A stretch of DNA of 64,000 nt, taken from positions 496,001 to 560,000 of the forward strand of contig JAHEWK010000026.1 of NCBI GenBank assembly GCA_020740775.1. Direction: 5' to 3'. Position numbers and translations under genes: made by a program. This DNA is from Ilyonectria destructans (Eukaryota; Ascomycota; Sordariomycetes; Hypocreales; Nectriaceae). The notes beneath the pieces were generated by a model. It did no database searches. It saw nothing but the letters and a program-made list of their open reading frames with translations, and was not told where the DNA came from. Shown one piece after another: positions 21,653 through 30,756 of the stretch (positions within the stretch are counted from its first letter, which is position 1; each line of letters begins with the position of its first letter).

Positions 21653-22824
21653 ATGGCGCAACAAGGAATCCGTGTCGCCATCTGCTCTAATGCTATGGGA
21701 AAATCAAGAGCTGGTCATAGCATTGCTGTGAAGCTGGAAGCTGCGAAGCGACATGGCTTCGACGGCATCGAACTGGTCATGGAATGTCTCGAAAGCCATT
21801 CCGAGTCTGAAAAGTTTGCCAGTTACAACTCTCGTGCCGACCGTCTGCGGGCTGCGGCCCTGGACATTCGCAAGAGCGCAAGTGCTCTGTCGTTGGACAT
21901 CGTTACGCTGAACCCCTTCGGAGCGTTCGATGGGCTTGCGAAAGGGGAGGATGTTGAGGCGCGCCTCCAAGAGGCCGAGCTTTGGCTTCAGATTTGTCAG
22001 GTATTGCAGGCTCCGATCCTTCAGGTAATAATCCCACACACTCGAGCGGCGGCACCGCGGATACATCGCTAAACCCAGACTAGCTTGCTGCATGCATCTA
22101 TCCCCTACAGAAGCCTCTGACCGCGAACCCGCTCAAGATCGCAGCCAACTTGAAGCGGCTGGGGCTTCTGGCTCGGAAATACAACATAGTCGTGGCATAT
22201 GAGGGAGTAGCCTGGGGTATTGATGTGAATACCTGGCAGCAGGTTCGAGATATCCTTGGCCATGTTGATTTGCCCAACGTTCGCCACTGTATCGACACCT
22301 TTCACATTGCGGCTAGGGAAGCGGGAGACCCATTCAATGTACTATCACCCGTCAAGGCTGATGGTGTCGCCAGACTACGAAACAGCATGGTAGAGTTCTC
22401 GCGGACGGTCAAAGTCAGCGATATCGGATATTTCCAGTTGAGTGACGCCACCGTCGCAGACAAGGAACAAAGAGGCTACCCGATGCGAGACCTAAAGCAA
22501 CCACCGTTCATGACGCAGTCTCGGAATTGTCGAATATTCCCTTGTGAACATGGAGTACTACCAGTCCTAGAAGTGGCCAAAACCGTGTTTGAGATGGGGT
22601 ACCGGGGCTGGGTGTCCATGGAGGTTTTTCACCCCGGCATGTGGAAGAGGGATCCCGGGTAAGTGCCTGAGTGTTGCAATGACAAACGTCGAGACTAGGA
22701 TATCAGAGCGGCTAACAAACGCTGTTGTTGTAGCATTCCTGATGAGTGGGCGAAGCGAGGCATGCAGTCTTGGGCCAGGGTGGCAAAACATTGTTCCTTA
22801 TCCCCGAACACACCTCGTTTATGA
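21653..22824 (+). CDS. 3-dehydroshikimate dehydratase-like TIM-barrel protein (sugar phosphate isomerase/epimerase fold)
   Basis: A 336-aa protein of the AP-endonuclease-2/xylose-isomerase-like TIM-barrel superfamily, built from three exons (introns 22025-22110 and 22659-22733), with an open spliced frame. Family features run in order: AICSNAMGK at strand 1, GFDGIELVMECLE (metal Glu), LDIVTLNPFGAFDGL, VAYEGVAWGIDVNTWQQ, NVRHCIDTFHIAAREAGDPF (metal Asp/His), YFQLSDATV, a SRNCRIFPCE loop and the closing GWVSMEVFHPGMWKRDPG. This set is typical of fungal 3-dehydroshikimate dehydratases of the quinate pathway and of their relatives. Those enzymes are divalent-metal dependent and dehydrate cyclic hydroxy-acids. 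The exon 1/exon 2 junction lacks a few residues usually present in the family. It is divergent from the SDR and followed by the FAD oxidoreductase. Another sugar or polyol isomerase role is possible. Confidence 0.82.
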
Positions 22825-23447
22825 GCTTGTTTATGCTGTTTTGTGTTGTGCTGCTCAGGTCTTTTGCGAAGGGCATCCGTGTACCTGTCGTGTGCATGCG
22901 TTTTGGTTAGCTAGTTCATAAATGATATGCCATCCAGCCAACACACGAGAACCTCGCACGCTGTACTCTGTGCTTCGTAATTAGTAAGCTGAACGATGGC
23001 AGTCTCTGATACCCTCGGTTGTTGCCTGGGTGACCACTCCGTCCGCATTGCAACATCTATCGTTCTTCCGGGGAGCACGATCATTGTGCCACGTGCGACT
23101 GCGTACCCCGCGCTTTTACTCCGCAAGGTTGAGATCGTCCTTTACCAGGGCAGTCTAATGATGGATGTGCTCCAATGGGCACTGCTGGGTGTTGCAAGAG
23201 GGTCCCTGCAACATGAGGCTAAGCGATTTAGGTGCCGACGAGTGGAACCGGTGGTCAAATTTAGCCACCGGTTGCTTACCTAGGATGTTGAGGGTTCCAC
23301 CTTAGAACTCCAAGATGCTGATGAAATATGGCCGGATCGCATGCCAAGTGCCCCAACTAAAAAGGGCCAAGTATCGCTTTTGATCTGATCTTGGTTAGGA
23401 CCTTGGGCAAAAAGATTTTACGCAAACAATTGAATTCATCATTGAAA
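22825..23447. other. Intergenic between TIM-barrel and FAD genes
   Basis: About 620 bp, no supported ORF, presumably the 3' UTR of the TIM-barrel gene and the promoter of the FAD gene. An imperfect palindrome around GGTGCCGACGAGTGGAACCGGTGG lies near 23230-23254 (quoted only to locate it). Confidence 0.35.
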
Positions 23448-25235
23448 ATGGAAAGTATCGAAGTTGACGTACTTGTCTGTGGAGGAGGCATGTCTGGCAT
23501 GTCTTGCGCCAACCATGCGACGGGAGCTGGCGCCAAGGTGCTTGTCGCAGAGAAGCAGGGTCATGTCGGTGGCTCGTCCGCCTATTCGGCAGGGATGTTG
23601 TAAGTGCTATGGACAACTAACAAAGCTGGGCTGTAGAGTGAGCTGACACTCTTCCAGCTGGGCACCGGAGACGTATGAGAAGCTGCGTTCCTGGGTTCCG
23701 GACGGTGATGCCAACTTGCAGCGGGCATGGCTCAATGACTACCCCAAGGCCGTGCAGTGGATGCGAGATTCTGGCATCCCTACTGCGGACAAGTTTGGTC
23801 CCATCATGACGATTGGTATGATATATCCCCTTCTTTCGACTCGACGCTGGAGAACACCGAGTAACGCTGAGTGCAGGCATTGGCTACCCGATTAAAATCC
23901 CCGACTTGTATCGCCTGCATGCGAAGCGAATCGAAGAGAGCTCGACTGGGTCCAAGGTTTGGACCAACACCAAAGTCGTCAAGATCCTACAACAAGAGCC
24001 TGGAGTCCCTGGTTCTCGTGTCACTGGCGCCATCCTGCAGTGTACATCTCCCGATGGAACACAAACGAAACAGGTCAAAGTTGAGGCTAGATGCGTGGTT
24101 TTGGCTACAGGAGGATTTCAAGGATCTTCTGAGCTCAAGGCGAGATACCTCAGCCCCAGTGAAGACAACCTATTTGTGCGGGCCAACACTGGATCTGTTG
24201 GAGATGGCCTGAGGCTTGCAGCTTCGGTCGGTGCCAACACGAGCCGTGGCATGGCGACTTACTACGGGCACCTCATGGCCGCTCCTCTGCGACAAGAGGA
24301 TGTTTCTCCAAAGGACTATCTCCCTTTGGCACAGTATCGTCAGTCTTTCTTTGGAAGAAACGTGCGTTGCGAGGTTTCAGGCTAACTCTTCTGCAGAGAG
24401 CCGCCGGTGTCTTTTGCTCAATGAGCGTGGTAAGCGGTTTGCCGACGAGACGACCGGCGATGAGATCGTCAATCAGCATTTAGCCAAGCAAGATAATCAC
24501 CGAGGCTTCCTCGTGTTCAAGTAAGAGAAACACCCAGATGGGAAGGAAATCCAGGGATTCCGAGCCTGGTTGCTCTAACCAGCTGCCATATAGTGAGGAA
24601 ACGAGACTCAAGTACACCACCAAGGCCCTCTTCCCCAACAGCGGAGACATAGACCGTGTCGAGAAAGCTCGCCAGAGTGGATGCAATGTTGCAGAATCGC
24701 GCTCATTGGAAGGAATATTACAAGCTCTGGGTCAATGGGGTGTGGATGTGGCACGGGCACGGCAAACAATCGAGCAATACTACCGCCACGTTGGCCTCGG
24801 CGATCGGTCCGTCATCATCGACGCTCCTGTAGGCCGCGGAGGTGAGCCACCAGAGCCACTCGTTGAAGGAGATGGGCCTTTTTATGCAATGGAAGTTCAA
24901 CCATCGTGAGTTTGTGGAGCTACTAAAGTTGAGCGGAAGTCACTAACGCGGTAGCTAGCATCACGTTCACCTACGGTGGCATTGAAATTGATTCCGTCGG
25001 CCACGCGCTGGGTCCTGACAAAGCTCCCATTCCTGGGCTGCTTGTTGCTGGCGTCGATGCTGGAGGCTTCAGCAACCTCGGATACGCTGGTGGTCTTGCT
25101 CTTGCCTTTGTGACTGGCTACTGGGCAGCTCGTGAAATCTGCAACGAGCTGAAGCTACCTCTCCCCTTCTTGCCACGGGTGGCTTCGGCAGACCTCAGCG
25201 TACTGTCATCAGGTTCGGTGCCGAGCAATCTGTAA
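23448..25235 (+). CDS. FAD-dependent oxidoreductase (fumarate reductase/ketosteroid dehydrogenase type)
   Basis: A 494-aa flavoprotein of the FAD_binding_2 family reconstructed with five introns (23600-23657, 23816-23876, 24339-24396, 24521-24593, 24906-24958); the spliced CDS is 1485 nt and open. Starts MESIEVDVLVCGGGMSGMSC, the dinucleotide-binding GGGxxG motif. The second FAD segment is VLATGGFQGSSELK, substrate-domain residues include NERGKRFADETTG, and the C-terminus has TYGGIEIDSVG and the FAD-closing GVDAGGFSNLGYAGGLALAF. Family members oxidise or reduce C-C bonds alpha-beta to a carbonyl or carboxylate (fumarate reductase, urocanate reductase, 3-ketosteroid dehydrogenase). It follows the TIM-barrel gene on the same strand and fits a catabolic step after dehydration or alcohol oxidation. 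The substrate is unknown. Confidence 0.88.
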
Positions 25236-25526
25236 CAACCCCTGGCCGTGGAGCATCCCGTTATCGGTGGGATTTGTTGATACATGAGACAAATGTAGAG
25301 TGATCAGTGCATGGAGATGATGGGCTGCCCATCATGGGCATAGAGCCAACAGCGTAGATAGTATGTCGAGATAAAGATCTCCAGCTGATTGAAAATAAAG
25401 GCCTTTTAGGTCATGAGTTTGCGGAGCAGCCAATGTAGGCGACAGCCATTCAGGCGTTGACTGCCGCTCTTGGCTGGGAAAGAAGCCAAAGAGGATCATA
25501 TACTTCATTGATCATGGGGGAACCAC
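25236..25526. other. Intergenic, 3' flank of FAD gene
   Basis: About 290 bp up to the left inverted repeat of the outer transposon. Nothing recognised. Confidence 0.35.
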
Positions 25527-26610
25527 ATACCGTAGAAACTGGAGAAATTCTGTTGAGATCCGTTGTTTAACGGATCAATGGCTATTCCGATCCATTGGTG
25601 GCTGGGATGTGGATGTCTTCTTGTCAATAGCTTCCGCTGGTTAGCGCTAGTTTCTTCTTCTTCAAAAAAAATCAACACAACATGCTCATTTCAACAGTCC
25701 CCGCCATTCATACCTCATGGACGGGGGGTCCACTGACCTGCAAAAACGACCTTGAGATGCAAAAAGAACGTAGCTACATGATTTAAAGTGGGAAGCCCAC
25801 ACAATCAGAGGTACCTTGGTTTTAATACATAATCACACTTATTGAAATAAGCCCCCGCTCTCAATATCGTCATTAACCCCGCCACAACTAAGGTATCCCC
25901 ATTTTGCCGACTTCATCACGTTTAACCCTATTACATAACTCATCCACAATTCATTTAATTCTGCATCAATTATCATCATGTCTACATCAATCAATAGAGG
26001 AATTGATATATAATATGCAATTCAAAAATGGATGGATCCTGAGACCGGGGGGGCCTTCCTTACGCGGAGTTCCCTGGAGACCCTTAAACCACACACCATC
26101 ACAGCTGCTGAGCCATATCTATCAGGCGTTTACAATACCATTCAAGAGGCTGTAGACTAATGGAAGGTCCTGTATTATAGGCTATAGGACTGTATCAAGG
26201 GGAGGAATCCCATCACATAAAATGGCGGTAACTGTACTCTTCTAAAGATAGAAGAGGAGAATGCAATACTGTGTTAGGCACACCGCGCCGTTATGCAAGG
26301 ACATCACATATAACTTCGGGCTCTCTAGCATTATATGAATGTTATTTTAAAAGGCCACGGGCCGCGAGGATGCATCAGCTTCTCAGAAATGGGCTAGGAG
26401 CTTCATGAGGCGCCATAAGATAAATTCACAAGTAAGAAGTCAAATATATAAGAAACCAGGCGTAAAGCTATCCCTGACTGGGAGTCAGCCGTGCCGTGGC
26501 CTTCTTATTATGACGCTGAAGTCATTGAAGAGGCCGTCAGATTCATCGTGTTAGAAGAGAAAGAGAGGCGGGCGAATCGGGCGCTATTGTTGAACTTGGA
26601 GACAGATGGA

Positions 26611-26681
26611 TGTCACGGCCTGGTCCTCCGGACAGCGATTATCGTGTAACGGTTGTGCTAGACCGCTGTACCATAGGGCAA
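26611..26681 (-). repeat. Rearranged 3' LTR of the gypsy element
   Basis: 26611-26636 matches the first 26 bases of the 128-bp LTR (TGTCACGGCCTGG...). It is followed by GATTATCG and then by 26645-26681, which is the opposite end of the LTR in inverted orientation (TGTAACGGTTGTGC...). So one LTR half is deleted and the other flipped. Confidence 0.7.
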
Positions 26682-26804
26682 GAAGCGGTGTAGTTTCTGC
26701 GTTCGTCACCACTATTCCCAGTGCGATTATGGGGGTGTGAGTGTCCAGGCTAGTGAGTAGTTTTTTCCTTAACTCCGTCTATCCTTCCTTGACCATCAAA
26801 TGTA

Positions 26805-27182
26805 GTGGATTTGGTTTCCCGCGAGAAGGATCGCATAGATCGTGAAAAGGAGAGGACGGAGGAGGACTTTCTTCGCTTGCAACGCGAAGTTCAGGAGACT
26901 CAACAAAAAATGGCTGAGAAGTTGGCCCGTTTGCGGCGGTTGCGCTCCCAAGAGAAGGCTCTTCGAGAAAAAGCTTCCGAGATGATCCGGCGTGGGGTGG
27001 AAGATTTAGATGAATTGGAGCGTCTTGAAACGGAGGAGCGTCAGGAGGCTGAGGCGGGTTCCCTGGATGCTGCTCAGCTTCCTCTGGATATGTTGGATAC
27101 TATCGATTGGGACTCTTTGAGCTTTTCCGCTGATTTTGACGTGGTGGTTGGTGAAAGTTCTTCAGCAGACGCTGGGCATTGA
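26805..27182 (+). CDS. Coiled-coil ORF on the antisense strand of the retroelement 3' end
   Basis: A 125-aa open frame of strongly heptad-like, Glu/Arg/Lys-rich sequence (EKDRIDREKERTEEDFLRLQ, then KLARLRRLRSQEKALREK and MIRRGVEDLDELE) followed by an acidic tail (LDMLDTIDWDSLSFSADF). It converges on pol and overlaps its last 83 bases. A good acceptor site (AAATGTAG) lies just upstream at 26797-26805, so it may be the last exon of a spliced gene starting in the element's 3' region. Coiled-coil proteins of this type are, from memory, frequent in fungal genomes near gypsy elements; their role is unknown to me. The start shown is only the first Met-like position and is weak. Confidence 0.5.
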   Translation: MDLVSREKDRIDREKERTEEDFLRLQREVQETQQKMAEKLARLRRLRSQEKALREKASEMIRRGVEDLDELERLETEERQEAEAGSLDAAQLPLDMLDTIDWDSLSFSADFDVVVGESSSADAGH

Positions 27183-30100
27183 TGAGATGTTTGGCTGGCT
27201 CCCAGGTGTTTTCGGCGTTGGTGTACCCTTTCCACTTGATCAGGTATTCCAGTCGATTTCCCTTTTCGTCGTTTCTTCGTGTGTCGAGGATTTTCTCTGG
27301 CTCGTATTCTCGTTCGTCTTCAACTTCCATATCGTCGTCGTAGCCTGTATCGACTTTGATTGTTCCTTCTGCTGATTCAAGTAACGAAATGTTAAAGACT
27401 GGATGGAGCTTGACCTTCGGTGGTAAGTCCAATTTGTAGGTGCTGTCTGAGAGCTTCTTGAGAATTTTGAATGGTCCGAGGTATTTGAAGTCGAATTTTT
27501 TGCTTGGGCGCTTTGTTTCGATGTTTTTTGTGGATAGGTAGACCATGTCTCCCTCCGAAAAAGTCGGTCCTTCCGATCTTTTCTGGTCGTAGTAGCGCTT
27601 CATTCGTTCTCGTACGAACTCAAGTTCCGTCATCAGTTCGGCGTGTAGTTCTCTCAATTTGTCCGCTTCGAGGATTGCTTTGACGTTTTGGATTCCATCG
27701 TATGAGTCTTTATACGGGTCTGGCGTGTAACCAAATAATGCGTAAGCTGGTGTGGTCTTGATGCTTTCCTGTAGCGAGGTGTTGTAAGCGAACTGAGCCA
27801 TAGGCAGCAGTTTTGCCCAATTGTTCTGCTCGTAGTTGATGTAACATCGTAGATATGTTTCCACAATCTGGTTGACTCGTTCCGTTTGTCCATCTACCTG
27901 AGGTCGGTAGGCCGTTGACATCCGTGGGTGCAGTCCTAGTTGAGCCATGAGGCCTTTCCAGAACTTAGAATCCAATGTTGATCCTCTGTCAGAAATGATT
28001 TCGTCAGGCATCCCGTGTATGCTAACAATATTTCGCATGAATATGTAGGCAAGTTGTTCGGAATCCGTCTGTTCGTTGAATGGTAGAAAATAGGAAAACT
28101 TCGTTAATCGGTCAACGATTACGAGTATGCTGTCGTAGTGTACTCTCGTAGAGGGATCTTCTGAAATGGGTAATTTGGTAATGAAATCCATAGTGATTGA
28201 CTGCCAAGGTCGCTCTGCGACTTCCAATGGCTTGAGCTTGCCGTAAGGCTTGTGTCGTCGTGCTTTGGTGCGTGCACACAAGTCACATCGTTGTAGTACC
28301 GTCTGCACCACGGTTTTCATTTTCGGGAATTCATAGGTTCGTTTGAGTCGTTCCATCATCTTGGCTATTCCGGGATGTCCGTGCAATCTGTGTTCATGGA
28401 CGTGTTTGACCAGAGCTTCTTGAAGGTGCGTTGGTACTTGCATTTTCCCCGTTTTTTCATCTTCCGCGGTGTCCTGGTTGTGTTCGTAAATCCCATGGAA
28501 CAGTTGTTCTTCCGTGATTTTGTCGATAAAAGCGATTCTTCGAGTTTCCATGAGTTTTGCCTGCTGGAGGTAGGCTACTTGTCGTTGTTCATAGTGACCT
28601 TCTGGTGTCTGCTGCAGGATTTGATCTTGCACAATGACTTGTTCTGTCTTGAAGTCACTTCGTCGGCTGATGGCGTCAGCTCGTCCATTCTCTGATCCTT
28701 TCCTGTGGATGATGACATAGTCGAATTCAGAGAGGTATTCAGCGTATCTGAGTTGTCTTCCGCTGAGTTTTTGTGTCGTTGCAAAATGGAATATGTTCTT
28801 GTGGTCTGTGTAGACCTTGACCTTGTGCTGACTCCCTAGGAGGTAATGTCGAAATTCTTTGAAAGCATTGACAATTGCAAGAAATTCTTTGTCGTAGATA
28901 GGGTAGTTGAGCTCGGCTCCGTGTAGTTTTCGTGAATAGAAGGCTATTGGATGTAGCTTGCCATTCTCATCTCGTTGTCCAACTTGGGCCCCTAATGCGT
29001 AGTCCGACGCATCAGTTTCTAGTTCGACTTCTTTGTTGGGGTCGAATGTGGCTAGAACAGGTTCTTTCAGGATTGCCTTCTTGAGTGCTTGGAACGCTTC
29101 TTCTGCCCTTTGGGTCCAGATGAATCTTGTCTCCTTCTTTGTAAGTTCAGTCAACGGTATTGCGATTTTCCCAAAATTGCGTATAAACCTTCGGTAGTAG
29201 TTTGCGAATCCTATGAAGGATTGTACTTCCTTAAGGTTCTTCGGTTGTGGCCAATCTCTGACGGCCGCTATCTTCTTGGGGTCCATCCGAATTTCGTTCG
29301 GGCTGATGATGTGGCCCAAGAATTCTACTTCGTGCGTGTGGAATGTGCTTTTCTCGGGTTCGACGAGTAGGTTTGCGTCTTGGAGTGCCTTGAGCACTTT
29401 ATGGACGTGTTCCGTGTGTTCTTCTTCCGTTTCCGAAAATATTAGGATGTCGTCTAGATAGCATACCACAAAGTCGTCGAGATGTTCCCTCAGCACGTGG
29501 TTGATCATTCGCTGAAATGCCGCTGGTGCGTTCGTCAAGCCAAACGGCATGACTGCGTATTCAAACAGTCCGAATTTCGTTCGAAATGCTGTTTTCCATT
29601 CGTCTCCTTCCTTGACACGGATGAGGTTGTAAGCTCCCTTGAGATCTAGAGCTGTAAACCATTTCTTGTTGTGTAGTCTGTCTCGTAGTTCCGTGACTAG
29701 GGGCAACGGCGTTCGATCTTTGAGGGTAATGTCGTTGAGTTGCCGATAGTCGATAACGAGTCTGAGTTTTCCATTCTTCTTGGGCACAAACATGATTGGG
29801 TATCCTGCCGAGGACTTGGAGATTCGGATGTATCCTTTCCTCAGCATGTCTTGGAGGTATTCCTTCAGCGTTCGTAGCTCCACTTCGTTGAGGTTGTAGA
29901 TGGGATAGAACTTTGGTTTTGTTCCAACTTTTAGCTCTATTTCGAGGTCCCATTCGCTGTATTCTGGTAGTCCGGTTTCTAGTTCTTCTTCGAACAGCTT
30001 CTGATAGATCCGGTACTGCAAGGGTATGTTCTTGAGCCTTTCTTGTTTGTCGGTGGGTGTGCGTCCTTCTTCGAAAGCTTTCTTCTGAAGCTTGAGGACT

Positions 30101-30756
30101 TCATCCATTTGCTTGAGTTTGCGTTTGACGAAAGCAATGGTTCTTCTAGCGCGGTTTGCTTCCTTTCTCGCACTGATATGTCGTGTCCCTTTGGGTAGTG
30201 AGGAGGTTCTTTCCTCATGCCATCCTTCTCCGTCGTCATCGGTAGAAGGTTGAGATCTCAATTCATCGTCTGACTCGTCGTCATCGCTGGAGAGTGCGTC
30301 GTCCCATTGTCGCACCTGGCCAGTTCTCCAATCGATCCATGGGTTGTACTTGTGCAGCCATTTGTAACCTAGGACCAAATCGTGGCTCATGGCAATCACA
30401 TCGAACGTGATTCCTTGATTCCTTTCGTCGATTTGGACTTTGAGGTGATCAATCTCTCGGTCTACTCGTCCTCCATTCGAGGTGAACGGTTGTCCTTCCA
30501 GGTTCTCGGCCCTGTACGGTTTCTTCTTGTACTTCCATCTGAGTCCAAGTTCGTTGACCACTTCGGGGTCCATGTAGTTTTCTTCTGCACCGCTGTCTAC
30601 CAAAGCGTTGTACTCCTTTCCGCGTATTTGTACTGAGAGGTTGAATGACTTCTGTTGTTGTCCGGGCTTTCCTGCACTTCTGAGTGCCTTTGTAGGGAGT
30701 TCATCCCTGGTTTCGTCCGCCTGCGGCCCTCCTACAGGTGGCGTTCGTCGTTTGGG
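27100..30756 (-). CDS. pol: Gypsy pol polyprotein: protease, reverse transcriptase, RNase H, integrase, chromodomain
   Basis: Open from the -1 frameshift site at 30756 to 27100, about 1,218 codons. Domains in order: aspartic protease (LVDSGAEENYM), reverse transcriptase with YLDDILIF, RNase H with ETDASDYALGA, HHCC-type integrase zinc domain (HxxxxxxHPG...CDLC), catalytic integrase core with MDFITKLP and the second Asp in IISDRG, and a C-terminal chromodomain (YLIKWKGYTNAENTWEP). The chromodomain places it among chromodomain-bearing Ty3/gypsy elements, which target heterochromatin marks. No internal stop or frameshift is present in 3.6 kb, so the copy is young or was recently active. The left LTR is, however, rearranged. 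Confidence 0.93.
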   Translation of the reverse strand, partial: PKRRTPPVGGPQADETRDELPTKALRSAGKPGQQQKSFNLSVQIRGKEYNALVDSGAEENYMDPEVVNELGLRWKYKKKPYRAENLEGQPFTSNGGRVDREIDHLKVQIDERNQGITFDVIAMSHDLVLGYKWLHKYNPWIDWRTGQVRQWDDALSSDDDESDDELRSQPSTDDDGEGWHEERTSSLPKGTRHISARKEANRARRTIAFVKRKLKQMDEVLKLQKKAFEEGRTPTDKQERLKNIPLQYRIYQKLFEEELETGLPEYSEWDLEIELKVGTKPKFYPIYNLNEVELRTLKEYLQDMLRKGYIRISKSSAGYPIMFVPKKNGKLRLVIDYRQLNDITLKDRTPLPLVTELRDRLHNKKWFTALDLKGAYNLIRVKEGDEWKTAFRTKFGLFEYAVMPFGLTNAPAAFQRMINHVLREHLDDFVVCYLDDILIFSETEEEHTEHVHKVLKALQDANLLVEPEKSTFHTHEVEFLGHIISPNEIRMDPKKIAAVRDWPQPKNLKEVQSFIGFANYYRRFIRNFGKIAIPLTELTKKETRFIWTQRAEEAFQALKKAILKEPVLATFDPNKEVELETDASDYALGAQVGQRDENGKLHPIAFYSRKLHGAELNYPIYDKEFLAIVNAFKEFRHYLLGSQHKVKVYTDHKNIFHFATTQKLSGRQLRYAEYLSEFDYVIIHRKGSENGRADAISRRSDFKTEQVIVQDQILQQTPEGHYEQRQVAYLQQAKLMETRRIAFIDKITEEQLFHGIYEHNQDTAEDEKTGKMQVPTHLQEALVKHVHEHRLHGHPGIAKMMERLKRTYEFPKMKTVVQTVLQRCDLCARTKARRHKPYGKLKPLEVAERPWQSITMDFITKLPISEDPSTRVHYDSILVIVDRLTKFSYFLPFNEQTDSEQLAYIFMRNIVSIHGMPDEIISDRGSTLDSKFWKGLMAQLGLHPRMSTAYRPQVDGQTERVNQIVETYLRCYINYEQNNWAKLLPMAQFAYNTSLQESIKTTPAYALFGYTPDPYKDSYDGIQNVKAILEADKLRELHAELMTELEFVRERMKRYYDQKRSEGPTFSEGDMVYLSTKNIETKRPSKKFDFKYLGPFKILKKLSDSTYKLDLPPKVKLHPVFNISLLESAEGTIKVDTGYDDDMEVEDEREYEPEKILDTRRNDEKGNRLEYLIKWKGYTNAENTWEPAKHLINAQRLLKNFHQPPRQNQRKSSKSPNR

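Noticed and set aside
22098..22305. Open frames antisense to the TIM-barrel exon 2
   Set aside because: Shadow frames without start context, splice support or similarity to known domains.
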